6,861 nt of DNA from an uncultured Collinsella sp. (GCA_958405565.1 CATYEN010000072.1:1-6861); one strand, 5' to 3'; counted from the first letter of the stretch, positions 1 through 6,034 are shown. Translations and numbers: made by a program. The notes: generated from the sequence alone by a model not told the origin.

Positions 1-1015
1 GCAGCTTGCCGGTCTCGTCCATGACGGCGACCTTGCAGCCGGTGCGGTAGCCCGGATCGAGCGCGAGTACGCGGGCGCCGCGCACGGGGCGCGCCGAGAG
101 CAGGCCTTCGAGATTCTTGGCAAAGACGTTGATGGCCTCGGTCTGGGCGCGAACGGTGAGTTTGGCGCGGGCCTCGCGCTCCAGTGAGGGGGCCATGAGG
201 CGCTTGTAACCGTCAGCGATGGCGGCATTAAAGACGGGAGCAAACACGCCCTGGCGACGGGGCCAGCGGCTGCCGAGGCGTGCCGTAGCGGCAGCGCCGT
301 CGACGTTCACGCGCACGCGGAGCTTGCCCTCACGCTCACCGCGGTCGATAGCCAGCACGCGGTGGTTGGGTATACGGCGCAACGGCTCGTCAAAGTTGTA
401 GTAGGGCTCGTAGGGGGTCTTCTCGGCGGGGTCGGTGGCCTCGACGACGATGTCGGCGGTGTTTTGCGTAAAGGCGCGCAGGTCGGCGACGTTCTCGGGA
501 TCTTCGGCCACCGTCTCGGCCACGATGTCGGCGGCGCCGGCGAGCGCCTTCTCGGGCGTGTCGAAGCCGGCCTCCTCGTTGACGTAGTCCGCGGCGGCGT
601 CGAGCGCGCTGCCCTTGGCCGAAGCCTGCATGATGATCATGTTGGCGAGTGGCTCCAGGCCGGCCTCGCGGGCTTTCTGCGCGCGGGTCATGCGCTTTTT
701 GCGGTAGGGCTTGTAGAGGTCCTCGACACGCTGGAGCTGCGTGGCCTCGCGAATCTGCTGCTCGAGTTCGGGCGTGAGCTTGCCCTGGGCGTCGATGAGC
801 AGAATGACGTCCTCTTTACGCTGCTCAAGATTGCGCAGGTATGACAGGCGCTCGTCGAGGGCGCGCAGGGCGACGTCATCCATGCCGCCCGTGGCCTCCT
901 TGCGGTAGCGCGAGATAAAGGGGATGGTGTTGCCCTCGTCGATGAGCTTGACAGCCGCCTCGACGTTGGCGGCCTTAAGGTTGAGCTCGCGGGCGAGCTG
1001 GGCGATAAGATCCAT
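1..1015 (-). CDS. tex: Tex, RNA-binding transcription accessory protein (N-terminal part, cut by the window edge)
   Basis: Reading the minus strand from the ATG at 1015-1013 gives 338 codons with no stop before the edge. Full-length Tex proteins are about 720-780 residues, so a little under half is visible. Seen: the conserved N-terminal block with ISRYRKEATGGMDD (residues 34-47) and RLSYLRNLEQRK (56-67), then RVEDLYKPYRKKR (96-108), and the start of the YqgF/RNase H-like domain, LALDPGYRTGCKVAVMD (317-333). The later helix-hairpin-helix and S1 RNA-binding domains lie outside the window. The family is a cytoplasmic nucleic-acid-binding factor linked to transcription and, in some bacteria, to toxin expression or stress survival. 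An AGGAGT ribosome binding site sits directly upstream of this ATG, which supports the start. The gene is separated from the operon ending at 1437 by 421 nt and probably has its own promoter. Confidence 0.95.
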   Translation of the reverse strand, partial: MDLIAQLARELNLKAANVEAAVKLIDEGNTIPFISRYRKEATGGMDDVALRALDERLSYLRNLEQRKEDVILLIDAQGKLTPELEQQIREATQLQRVEDLYKPYRKKRMTRAQKAREAGLEPLANMIIMQASAKGSALDAAADYVNEEAGFDTPEKALAGAADIVAETVAEDPENVADLRAFTQNTADIVVEATDPAEKTPYEPYYNFDEPLRRIPNHRVLAIDRGEREGKLRVRVNVDGAAATARLGSRWPRRQGVFAPVFNAAIADGYKRLMAPSLEREARAKLTVRAQTEAINVFAKNLEGLLSARPVRGARVLALDPGYRTGCKVAVMDETGKL

Positions 1016-1059
1016 GGGACTCCTTGCGTTTAAGGTGCGTTTGCAGCACAGGGCTACCA

Positions 1060-1088
1060 AGGATACCACCTGCCACTTCGCCCAAAAA
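1060..1088 (-). promoter_or_regulatory. possible tex promoter
   Basis: On the minus strand a TATCCT box (1060-1065) lies about 45 nt upstream of the tex ATG. A T-rich TTTTTG stretch lies 17 nt further upstream at 1083-1088. The -35 match is poor, so this is a weak candidate. It lies between the inverted-repeat element and the gene. Confidence 0.22.
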
Positions 1089-1107
1089 AGACTGTTTTGG
1101 CGCGGAA

Positions 1108-1265
1108 CCACGAAAGCGGCCTATCTACTACGTTTGAACCGTGTGGGTCGACCATCCCCCGGTTTTCCGAAAATGCGCAACTCGTCTACCTGCGGTTTTT
1201 ATTCCGCGAAATTTGGCATGGTTGAGGGCGATCGGTTAAACGTAGTAGATAGGCACATTTCGTGG
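1108..1265. repeat. long imperfect inverted repeat upstream of tex
   Basis: The left arm at 1108-1140 and the right arm at 1234-1265 are reverse complements. Each reads CCACGAAA, three differing bases, GCCTATCTACTACGTTT, then AACC (one extra G before AACC in the left arm). That is about 29 matches over 32-33 positions, with a 93-nt spacer. Weaker similarity continues inward: both arms, read in their own direction, next carry ACCAT followed by a C- then T-rich stretch and AAAA. This looks like two diverged copies of a unit of about 55-65 bp facing each other. No open reading frame of interest lies inside. It could be a dispersed intergenic repeat, a MITE-like remnant or a paired regulator site; the sequence alone does not decide. 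Confidence 0.75.
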
Positions 1266-1278
1266 CGAACGAACCAAG

Positions 1279-1307
1279 CTGAGGCGCAAAAAGGCCCCCC
1301 GCCTCAG
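1279..1307. repeat. 8-bp perfect inverted repeat (possible hairpin)
   Basis: CTGAGGCG at 1279-1286 pairs with CGCCTCAG at 1300-1307 around a 13-nt loop. Neither strand has a run of T directly after the stem, although the minus-strand loop itself carries TTTTT. It may be a second terminator-like structure after the Gfo/Idh gene, but this is less convincing than the hairpin at 1337-1360. Confidence 0.5.
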
Positions 1308-1325
1308 AAAAATCGTCAGCGAAGT

Positions 1326-1360
1326 AGCAAAATGCTCCGCGGGCAGGAGGCTGCTCGCGG
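1326..1360 (-). terminator. probable terminator of the SDR-MFS-Gfo/Idh operon
   Basis: On the minus strand, about 75 nt after the Gfo/Idh stop, CCGCG-A-GCAG pairs with CTGC-C-CGCGG around a CCTC loop (1337-1360). This is 9 bp with one A-C mismatch, followed by AGCATTTTGCT. The U tract is short and starts 4 nt after the stem, so termination may be partial. Confidence 0.5.
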
Positions 1361-1436
1361 GGCAAAGAAGAGGGGCTTATTTGTGGCGGACCGAGGGACT
1401 CGGCATGGGGTTTCTGCCGCGGCCGCTCTTAAGGCA

Positions 1437-2477
1437 TTACAGCTCGACGAGCTGGCCGGTCTCGGCGGCCTCCTTGACGGCGTTGAGAAGCGTGAGCGTC
1501 TTGACGTTGTCGGCGGGGGTCACGACGGGCTCGACCTCGCGGCGGACGACCTTCACAAAGTGCTTGAGCTGCATCTTGTGCGGCAGCGCCGGGTCCACAG
1601 CCGGGATCTCCATCTGCAGCGGCTTGTGCCAGTTGGAGGCGCCGTCGTAGGAGAACTGGTGCAGGCGGGGCAGCGACAGGGCGCCCTTGGTGCCACCGAT
1701 AAAGTAGGCGTCGGCGTCGAAGGGGCGGTACTGCGGATCCTCGCGAGCGGTGGCCTCCCAGTTCCAGGGGCTGGCGGTGGCGTCGGAGATGGTCATGCTC
1801 GCAAGCGCGCCATCGGCAAAGCGGACGTTGACCACGGCGGAGTCCTCGGTCTCAAAACCGCGGGCGGCGCTGGACTGCATGCCCTGGACGGCGACGGGCT
1901 CGCCCAAGAGGTAGCGGAGCAGGTCGACGTCGTGCACCAGGTTGACCAGGATCGGGCCGGCACCCTTCTTGCGGCGCCACTCAACGTCGAAGTACTCGTC
2001 GTTCTTATAGATCATGTAGTGGAAGCTCGACACAGTGAGCTTGCCCAGCTCGCCGGACTCGATGATCTCCTTGGCCTTGTTGACGAAGGGGTTGTGGCGA
2101 CGGTGCTGACCCACGAGCACGGGCACGCCGGCGGTCTCGGCCTCGGCGGCGAAGGCCTGGGCGTCCTCGAGGTCGTTGGAGATCGGCTTTTCGACCAGCG
2201 GCACGATGTTGCGCTTGATGGCCTCGCGGGCAACGCCCAGGTGCAGGTCGTTGGGCGTGGCGATGATGACGGCCTCGGGCTTGACCTCGTCCATCATCTG
2301 GGCAGGATCGGTAAAGAACGGCACGCCGGCGGCCTCGGCCGTGGCGCGGGCGCCCTCAAAGGCGTCGGCGATGGCGACGAGCTCGGCCTCGGGCTCCTCG
2401 GTGACAAAGCGGATGTGGTTGCGGCCCATGGCGCCGGCGCCGATGACGGCAATGCGGACGGGGTTGAGCTCAGACAT
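1437..2477 (-). CDS. Gfo/Idh/MocA-family NAD(P)-dependent oxidoreductase
   Basis: The protein is 346 aa, normal for the family. The N-terminal Rossmann fold carries the dinucleotide motif GAGAMG (13-18), with Asp38 at the end of the second strand favouring NAD. The signature EKP is at 96-98, with the presumed catalytic Lys97. HRRHNP follows at 125-130, and the active-site helix has LVNLVHDVDLLRYL (177-190), where His182 and Asp185 fit the conserved H-x-x-D. Family members oxidise or reduce hydroxyl groups on sugars, inositols and related cyclic polyols. The ATG at 2477 has an AGGAGT ribosome binding site 4 nt upstream. It is the last gene of the operon, 67 nt after the MFS carrier, with a hairpin between them. 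The exact substrate cannot be assigned. Cytoplasmic; no signal peptide or membrane segment is visible. Confidence 0.93.
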   Translation of the reverse strand: MSELNPVRIAVIGAGAMGRNHIRFVTEEPEAELVAIADAFEGARATAEAAGVPFFTDPAQMMDEVKPEAVIIATPNDLHLGVAREAIKRNIVPLVEKPISNDLEDAQAFAAEAETAGVPVLVGQHRRHNPFVNKAKEIIESGELGKLTVSSFHYMIYKNDEYFDVEWRRKKGAGPILVNLVHDVDLLRYLLGEPVAVQGMQSSAARGFETEDSAVVNVRFADGALASMTISDATASPWNWEATAREDPQYRPFDADAYFIGGTKGALSLPRLHQFSYDGASNWHKPLQMEIPAVDPALPHKMQLKHFVKVVRREVEPVVTPADNVKTLTLLNAVKEAAETGQLVEL

Positions 2478-2506
2478 TTCGACTCCTTAATGGTGGTGGC
2501 GGTGGA

Positions 2507-2535
2507 ATGCGGCAAGGGGGTGGCCCTTGCCGCAT
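2507..2535 (-). other. strong intercistronic hairpin between the MFS and Gfo/Idh genes
   Basis: ATGCGGCAAGGG at 2507-2518 pairs perfectly over 12 bp with CCCTTGCCGCAT at 2524-2535, with a 5-nt loop. On the operon strand it begins 9 nt after the MFS stop and ends about 30 nt before the Gfo/Idh start. No U run follows, so it is not a standard terminator. It could stabilise the upstream mRNA, mark a processing site or reduce read-through. Confidence 0.75.
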
Positions 2536-2544
2536 CAAGCAAAA

Positions 2545-3801
2545 CTAAGCGGACTTCTTCTTGCTGTCGGAGACCATCATGTAGACGGTGAGCACGACGG
2601 CGATGGCGGCGATCACGATGGCGCCGTAGAAGGACTGCTGGTAGGCGGCGCTGCCGGCCTCGGCGTGATACAGCACGGCGGTGATGGGCTGGCTGATCCA
2701 GGTGGAAGCGGCGTAGCCCAGGAACATGATGCCGTAGTTGACGCCGATGTTGCTGGTGCCGAAGGCGCCACCGGTGAGCGGCGGGTAGATGACGAGCAGG
2801 GCGCCAAAGCTAAAGCCGAGCAGGGCGAGCGCCACGAAGAACATGCTCTGCGTAAAGCTCATCGACATGATGACGAGCGCGACGATGGTGACGATGAGGC
2901 TGATGAGCAGCGACTTGTAGGCACCGAGCTTGTCGATGATCTGACCAAAGGATAGACGGCCGACCAGGTTGGCGCAGGTGTTGACGGAGACGACCACACC
3001 GCCAAGGGCGACGGCTGCGGCGCTCGTGGGGTCGGCGAAGAGCTGGACGGCGGCGATGGAGGCAACCTTGCCGACGAGCAGGGTGCCGGCGGTGGCGGCG
3101 AAGGCGAAGGTGATGATGAGGACCCAGAAGCGCGGGGTCTTGACCATCTCGCCCGGGGTGAGGTCGCCGAAAGTGCCGGCGTGCGCGCCGCCCTTGGGGG
3201 CCTCGAAGCCCTCGGGCAGCCAACCGGCCTCGGGGGCCTTCAGGAACAGGGCGGAAGCGGCGATCATCACAAAGAAGATGATGCCGAGCGCCTTCAACGC
3301 GCCGAAGATGCCAAGGCTCGGGATGAGCAGCGAGGCGAGCACCGGGGACAGCACGGCGGGGCCGGCGGTCGAGGCGGCCAGGGTGATGCCGGAGGCGAGG
3401 CCCTTCTTGTCGATGAACCACTTCTGGCCCGTGGTGAGTGCCGGGTTGTAGCCCAGGCCGTTGCCGACGGCGGCGACGAGCGAGAACCACAGGTAGAACT
3501 GCCACGGCTCGGTGACGGTGCCGGACATGAACCAACCCACGCCGTAGCACACGGCGGCGGCAATCACGACGTTGCGGGGGCCGATCTTATCGGAGATGCG
3601 GCCGGCGAAGATGCCCGTCACGGCCATGATGGTCTGGAAGACCGGGAAAGCCCAGGTAAGTGCGCTGGACCACTCGGGGTAGACGGCGAGCAGGTTCTTG
3701 GACACGACGGAGTACAGCGCGATGGAGCTGATGAAGAACATGGTGACGCACGCGGCGGAAAGCACGACGGCGCGACCCTTGTTGGAGTTGGTGGAAGCCA
3801 T
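2545..3801 (-). CDS. MFS carrier, OFA (oxalate/formate antiporter, OxlT-like) type
   Basis: The protein is 418 aa, mostly hydrophobic, and consistent with the usual 12 membrane segments. The N-terminal helix is around residues 11-30. The MFS loop 2-3 signature GRISDKIGPR is at 67-76 and its half-repeat GRLSFGQIIDKLG is at 281-293. NGLGYNPALTTGQKWF (114-129) and the EAGWLPEGF linker before the central cytoplasmic loop (191-199) are typical of OFA-type carriers. So is YPPLTGGAFG-(4)-GVNYGIMFLGYA in the C-terminal half (339-364). The tail ends in a lysine-rich SDSKKKSA. Family members exchange or import small carboxylates. No oxalate or formate enzymes lie nearby, so the label describes the family and not the substrate. 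It is the middle gene of the operon, 72 nt after the SDR gene. The upstream Shine-Dalgarno is weak (AAAGAG). Confidence 0.92.
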   Translation of the reverse strand: MASTNSNKGRAVVLSAACVTMFFISSIALYSVVSKNLLAVYPEWSSALTWAFPVFQTIMAVTGIFAGRISDKIGPRNVVIAAAVCYGVGWFMSGTVTEPWQFYLWFSLVAAVGNGLGYNPALTTGQKWFIDKKGLASGITLAASTAGPAVLSPVLASLLIPSLGIFGALKALGIIFFVMIAASALFLKAPEAGWLPEGFEAPKGGAHAGTFGDLTPGEMVKTPRFWVLIITFAFAATAGTLLVGKVASIAAVQLFADPTSAAAVALGGVVVSVNTCANLVGRLSFGQIIDKLGAYKSLLISLIVTIVALVIMSMSFTQSMFFVALALLGFSFGALLVIYPPLTGGAFGTSNIGVNYGIMFLGYAASTWISQPITAVLYHAEAGSAAYQQSFYGAIVIAAIAVVLTVYMMVSDSKKKSA

Positions 3802-3821
3802 TGGACTCTTTCTAATCGATA

Positions 3822-3866
3822 CGGGGAGGGGGGGAGGAGGGATTTGTCCCGCGCCCCTCTCTACCG
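3822..3866. other. intercistronic G-rich tract and hairpin between the SDR and MFS genes
   Basis: The plus strand has an unbroken purine run at 3823-3842 with four G tracts (3823-3826, 3828-3830, 3832-3834, 3839-3841), which matches a G-quadruplex pattern. The same DNA can instead form a stem: CGG with CCG (3822-3824/3864-3866), GAGGGG with CCCCTC (3826-3831/3854-3859), and GGGA with TCCC (3839-3842/3847-3850). The G-rich strand is the template strand for the operon. The element lies in the 72-nt gap before the MFS start. Confidence 0.5.
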
Positions 3867-3873
3867 GGTTGGT

Positions 3874-4755
3874 TTACTGGTCGGTCGGCTTGGCGACGCC
3901 GGACTCATCGGACCAGAGCTCGACACCCTTGTTCTTAAGGTAGTTGTCGGCGTATGCGCGACGGCCGCCGGGCTTGGCGGTGAGGTCGCCCATCATGTTG
4001 GAGAAACCGCCATCGACCTTGATGGCGTCGCCGGTGGTAAAGTCCGAGCGCGTGGACGCCAGGAACATGACGGCGTTGGCGATATCGCTGACCTCGCCGA
4101 TTCGGCGCGTGGCGATCAGGCGGCTGCGGCTCTTCTCGACCTCGGGGTCGGCGTAAAAGCTTGCCGACATGGGGGTCTTGACGAAGCAGGGCTCGACGCA
4201 GTTGGAGCGCACGCCATACGGGCCCCACTCGGCGGCAAGCATCTTGGACATCATGTTGACGCCGGCCTTGGTGGAGCTGTACACGCCCGAGAACGTCTCG
4301 GGGGAGTGGCTGGCGACGGTGGAGATGTGCACCAGACGACCCTGTCCGGCCTTGATCATCTCGCGACCAAAGCGCTGCGAGGTGATGAAGTAGCCGGTGA
4401 GGTTGACGTTGAGCACCTGCTCCCAGTCGCTCAGCGGCAGGTCCTCCATGGCGGCGAAGCGCAGGATGCCGGCGGTGTTGACGAGGACGTCGACGCGGCC
4501 GAAGTTGGCGATGGTGGCGTCGACGGCGGCCTGAACCTCGGTCTCGTCGGTGGCGTTCATCTTGTAGCCCTCGGCGTGGATGCCAAACTCGGCAGCGAGG
4601 TCGGCGGCAGCTGCCTTGACCTTCTCCTCATCCAGGTCGAGCATGACGACGTTGGCGCCATTGCGGGCGAACTCGCGGCAGATCTCGGCGCCCATACCGC
4701 CGAGTGCGCCGGTCACGGCGCAGACATCGCCCTCGAGCTTAAGCCAATTGCTCAT
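3874..4755 (-). CDS. short-chain dehydrogenase/reductase (classical SDR)
   Basis: The protein is 293 aa, longer than the usual 250. It has the cofactor motif TGALGGMG (15-22) and Asp40 at the end of strand 2, which favours NAD(H). It also has NTAG (93-96), the NVNLTG segment (116-121) with the catalytic-type Asn, Ser145 and the YSSTK active-site pair Tyr159/Lys163. The C-terminal IKVDGGFSNM block (245-254) is typical of the family. A tail of about 36 residues (258-293), rich in charged residues, extends beyond the core. The ATG at 4755 is preceded by AAGGGAAG. It is the first gene of the operon and diverges from the LysR gene. It probably interconverts a hydroxyl and a keto group on the imported compound. 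Similarity to 3-oxoacyl-ACP reductases is generic, and no fatty-acid genes are nearby. Cytoplasmic. Confidence 0.93.
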   Translation of the reverse strand: MSNWLKLEGDVCAVTGALGGMGAEICREFARNGANVVMLDLDEEKVKAAAADLAAEFGIHAEGYKMNATDETEVQAAVDATIANFGRVDVLVNTAGILRFAAMEDLPLSDWEQVLNVNLTGYFITSQRFGREMIKAGQGRLVHISTVASHSPETFSGVYSSTKAGVNMMSKMLAAEWGPYGVRSNCVEPCFVKTPMSASFYADPEVEKSRSRLIATRRIGEVSDIANAVMFLASTRSDFTTGDAIKVDGGFSNMMGDLTAKPGGRRAYADNYLKNKGVELWSDESGVAKPTDQ

Positions 4756-4781
4756 AGGAACTTCCCTTCTTGTGCCTCCCA

Positions 4782-4808
4782 GTGGGTCGCTCCCATTAAC
4801 CGACCCAC
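4782..4808. promoter_or_regulatory. perfect inverted repeat in the SDR leader (operator or leader hairpin)
   Basis: GTGGGTCG at 4782-4789 and CGACCCAC at 4801-4808 are perfect reverse complements with an 11-nt spacer. The repeat lies 27-53 nt upstream of the SDR start. If the promoter at 4825-4853 is right, it falls near the start of the transcript, so it could be a repressor site or a leader stem-loop. No U run follows. Confidence 0.55.
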
Positions 4809-4824
4809 GTGGTTTTCGCTGGTT

Positions 4825-4853
4825 ATCGTATGCTTTGCGTTTGCGCAGGTGAA
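4825..4853 (-). promoter_or_regulatory. candidate promoter of the SDR-MFS-Gfo/Idh operon
   Basis: On the minus strand, TTCACC (4848-4853) and TACGAT (4825-4830) match the -35 and -10 consensus at 4 of 6 positions each, with an optimal 17-nt spacer. Transcription would start near 4818, giving a leader of about 60 nt. The weak match fits an activator-dependent promoter. Confidence 0.4.
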
Positions 4854-4875
4854 TTGCATATTTGTTAGAATGGCG

Positions 4876-4890
4876 TTAACCGTAGGTTTA
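4876..4890. promoter_or_regulatory. candidate LysR recognition site, near-palindrome
   Basis: TTAACC-GTA-GGTTTA is a 15-bp near-palindrome with one mismatched pair. It is centred about 65 nt upstream of the predicted SDR transcription start, where LysR-type recognition sites usually lie. The outer T and A are 13 nt apart, not the classical 11. Assignment is by position and symmetry only. Confidence 0.35.
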
Positions 4891-4898
4891 CACTATGC

Positions 4899-4917
4899 AT
4901 TGAGGTTTGTTCTCAAT
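4899..4917. promoter_or_regulatory. second dyad in the divergent control region
   Basis: ATTGAG at 4899-4904 and CTCAAT at 4912-4917 are perfect reverse complements with a 7-nt spacer. The dyad lies between the SDR promoter candidate and the LysR gene. It is another possible LysR-protein site, for autoregulation or activation. Confidence 0.4.
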
Positions 4918-4988
4918 TGAGCGCGTGACCTGCGAAAACGACCCCCTGCGGTGCTGTGCGCCCGCGCGTGCGAAAACAGGAGATTGAC

Positions 4989-5867
4989 GTGTACGATCGA
5001 CGACTTGACGCTATTTCGGCCGCCGCGGAGCTGGGAAGTTTCTCGCGTGCCGCGGCAAAGCTGCGCGTGTCGACTCCGGCGCTCGTCAAGCAGGTGTCGG
5101 GCTTCGAGGCCGAGTTCGGCATCACGCTGTTCGAACGCTCGCACTCGGGCGTCAAAGTGACGCCGGCAGGCGCTCTGCTGGTGGACGACGCGCGCTCGAT
5201 TATGCGGCAGTCCGAGGACGCGCTGCGCCGTGCCCGACGCGCGGCGGGCGATGGCGGTGCCGTGCGCCTGGGCGTGTCGATGATGTGCCCGGGGCGCCAA
5301 ACGCTGTCGATGTGGTCGGGCATCCACGATCTGGAACCATCGCTGCGATTTGAGATCGTGCCGGTAAGCGACCTCTACGACGAGCGCGAGACCGTTATGC
5401 GCAGCTTGGGCCGCGAGGTCGACGTGGTGCAATCGAGTTTTTCGACCCCACGCTGGGGCGATGCGTGTCAAAAGCTCCTTATCGTCAACGTGCCGTTTTA
5501 TATCGATGTGCCGCGCACGAGCCCGCTTGCGCGCAAGAGCCGTATCACGGTTGCCGACCTGGAGGGCATGCGCCTGCGCGTGCTGCGCCACGGCAACGAC
5601 GCCATGGACAGCCTGCGTATCGATCTTTTGGCAGACGGCGGCGTGGACGTGATCGATGTGGATAACTTCGACTTTGCGCTCTTTAACGAAGCCGAGGAAA
5701 AGGGTGACGCGGTGCTCACCTGCGGCGCATGGTCGGGCGTGCATCCAGCCTTTGTGGGCGTGCCGTTCCTATGCGGCCGCGAGGTGCCGGTCTACCTGCA
5801 CTACCCGCTCGAGCCCACCTTACAAGTGCAAAAATTCGTCAACGCCATGGCCCAACTCCTCAACTAG
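4989..5867 (+). CDS. LysR-type transcriptional regulator, divergent from the dehydrogenase operon
   Basis: The protein is 292 aa from the GTG at 4989, a normal LysR length. An AGGAG at 4978-4982 with 6-nt spacing supports this start. The in-frame ATG at 4956 would add 11 residues before the usual family start and has no good ribosome binding site. The N-terminal winged helix-turn-helix spans about residues 6-63: LDAISAAAELGSFSRAAAKL (6-25), then RVSTPALVKQVSGFEAEFG (26-44), LFER (47-50) and VKVTPAG (55-61). The effector-binding periplasmic-protein-like domain starts near residue 92 (VRLGVS). Its divergent position suggests that it senses the substrate or an intermediate of the SDR-MFS-Gfo/Idh pathway and controls that operon. 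The 233-nt intergenic region holds at least three dyads. Confidence 0.93.
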   Translation: MYDRRLDAISAAAELGSFSRAAAKLRVSTPALVKQVSGFEAEFGITLFERSHSGVKVTPAGALLVDDARSIMRQSEDALRRARRAAGDGGAVRLGVSMMCPGRQTLSMWSGIHDLEPSLRFEIVPVSDLYDERETVMRSLGREVDVVQSSFSTPRWGDACQKLLIVNVPFYIDVPRTSPLARKSRITVADLEGMRLRVLRHGNDAMDSLRIDLLADGGVDVIDVDNFDFALFNEAEEKGDAVLTCGAWSGVHPAFVGVPFLCGREVPVYLHYPLEPTLQVQKFVNAMAQLLN

Positions 5868-5900
5868 TTCATTTGGGATGGGTAGTCTTTTTGGGACGGG
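5865..5900 (+). repeat. tandem imperfect 18-bp direct repeat overlapping the LysR stop
   Basis: TAGTTCATTTGGGATGGG (5865-5882) and TAGTCTTTTTGGGACGGG (5883-5900) match at 14 of 18 positions. The TAG of the first unit is the LysR stop codon. The second unit runs into the left arm of the inverted repeat that follows. Confidence 0.6.
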
Positions 5901-5974
5901 GCTTTTTTAGCTACCCAATCTGGTGCCGTCGAAGCATGACGCCGTATTTGGCACAGGGTGGCTAAAAGAGCCCC
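5898..5974. repeat. inverted repeat downstream of the LysR gene (large potential hairpin)
   Basis: GGGGCTTTTTTAGCTACCC at 5898-5916 and GGGTGGCTAAAAGAGCCCC at 5956-5974 are reverse complements at 17 of 19 positions. Inside them CTGGTGCC (5920-5927) pairs with GGCACAG (5950-5956, sharing one base with the outer arm), with one bulge. The whole can form one long hairpin with a loop of about 22 nt. It may be a repeat element or part of the 3' end of the LysR transcript. Confidence 0.65.
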
Positions 5975-5984
5975 ATTACAGTTT

Positions 5985-6010
5985 GAGTCGTCCGAAAGGG
6001 CGGCTCTTTT
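5985..6010 (+). terminator. intrinsic terminator after the LysR gene
   Basis: GAGTCGTCC (5985-5993) pairs with GGGCGGCTC (5998-6006) over 9 bp, using G-U pairs at two positions, around a GAAA tetraloop. TTTT follows at 6007-6010. This is a textbook rho-independent terminator on the plus strand and also insulates the IS110 element from read-through. Confidence 0.82.
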
Positions 6011-6022
6011 CCGTTGCATGGC

Positions 6023-6028
6023 TATACG
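6023..6028 (+). promoter_or_regulatory. -10-like box near the IS110 left end
   Basis: TATACG resembles a -10 box and would start transcription near 6035, just before the first predicted hairpin at 6042. The position expected for a -35 (about 6000-6005) holds GC-rich terminator sequence with no match. In known IS110 elements a promoter is completed when the right and left ends join in the circular form, and a lone -10 fits this. Confidence 0.35.
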
Positions 6029-6034
6029 ATTGAG

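Noticed and set aside
362..844. 160-codon open frame on the plus strand
   Set aside because: It is antisense to tex, whose protein sequence is strongly conserved in this stretch.
924..2591. 555-codon open frame on the plus strand
   Set aside because: It runs antisense to the tex start, the intergenic region and the Gfo/Idh gene, and the protein is repetitive G/L/V/D/H-rich with no recognisable motif. It is a by-product of high-GC codon bias.
2545..3801. True oxalate/formate exchanger
   Set aside because: No oxalyl-CoA decarboxylase or formyl-CoA transferase gene is nearby; only family membership is supported.
3874..4755. Bile-acid 7-beta-hydroxysteroid dehydrogenase, known from Collinsella
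   Set aside because: The motifs and sequence style (TGALGGMG, NTAG, YSSTK, long tail) differ from the known 7-beta enzyme as I recall it, and the neighbours do not suggest bile-acid metabolism.
4841..4871. LysR promoter TTGCGC...TAGAAT
   Set aside because: The spacer is 19 nt and the -35 is poor; no better plus-strand promoter could be picked with confidence.
3181..4920. 579-codon open frame on the plus strand
   Set aside because: It lies antisense to the MFS and SDR genes, both of which have clear motifs and ribosome binding sites. Its composition is typical of an antisense shadow.
4956..4988. Upstream ATG start for the LysR gene
   Set aside because: It would add 11 residues that do not fit the family start. 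The GTG at 4989 has a well-spaced AGGAG.
4893..5744. 283-codon open frame on the minus strand
   Set aside because: It is antisense to the LysR gene and is H/R/A-rich without a family match.
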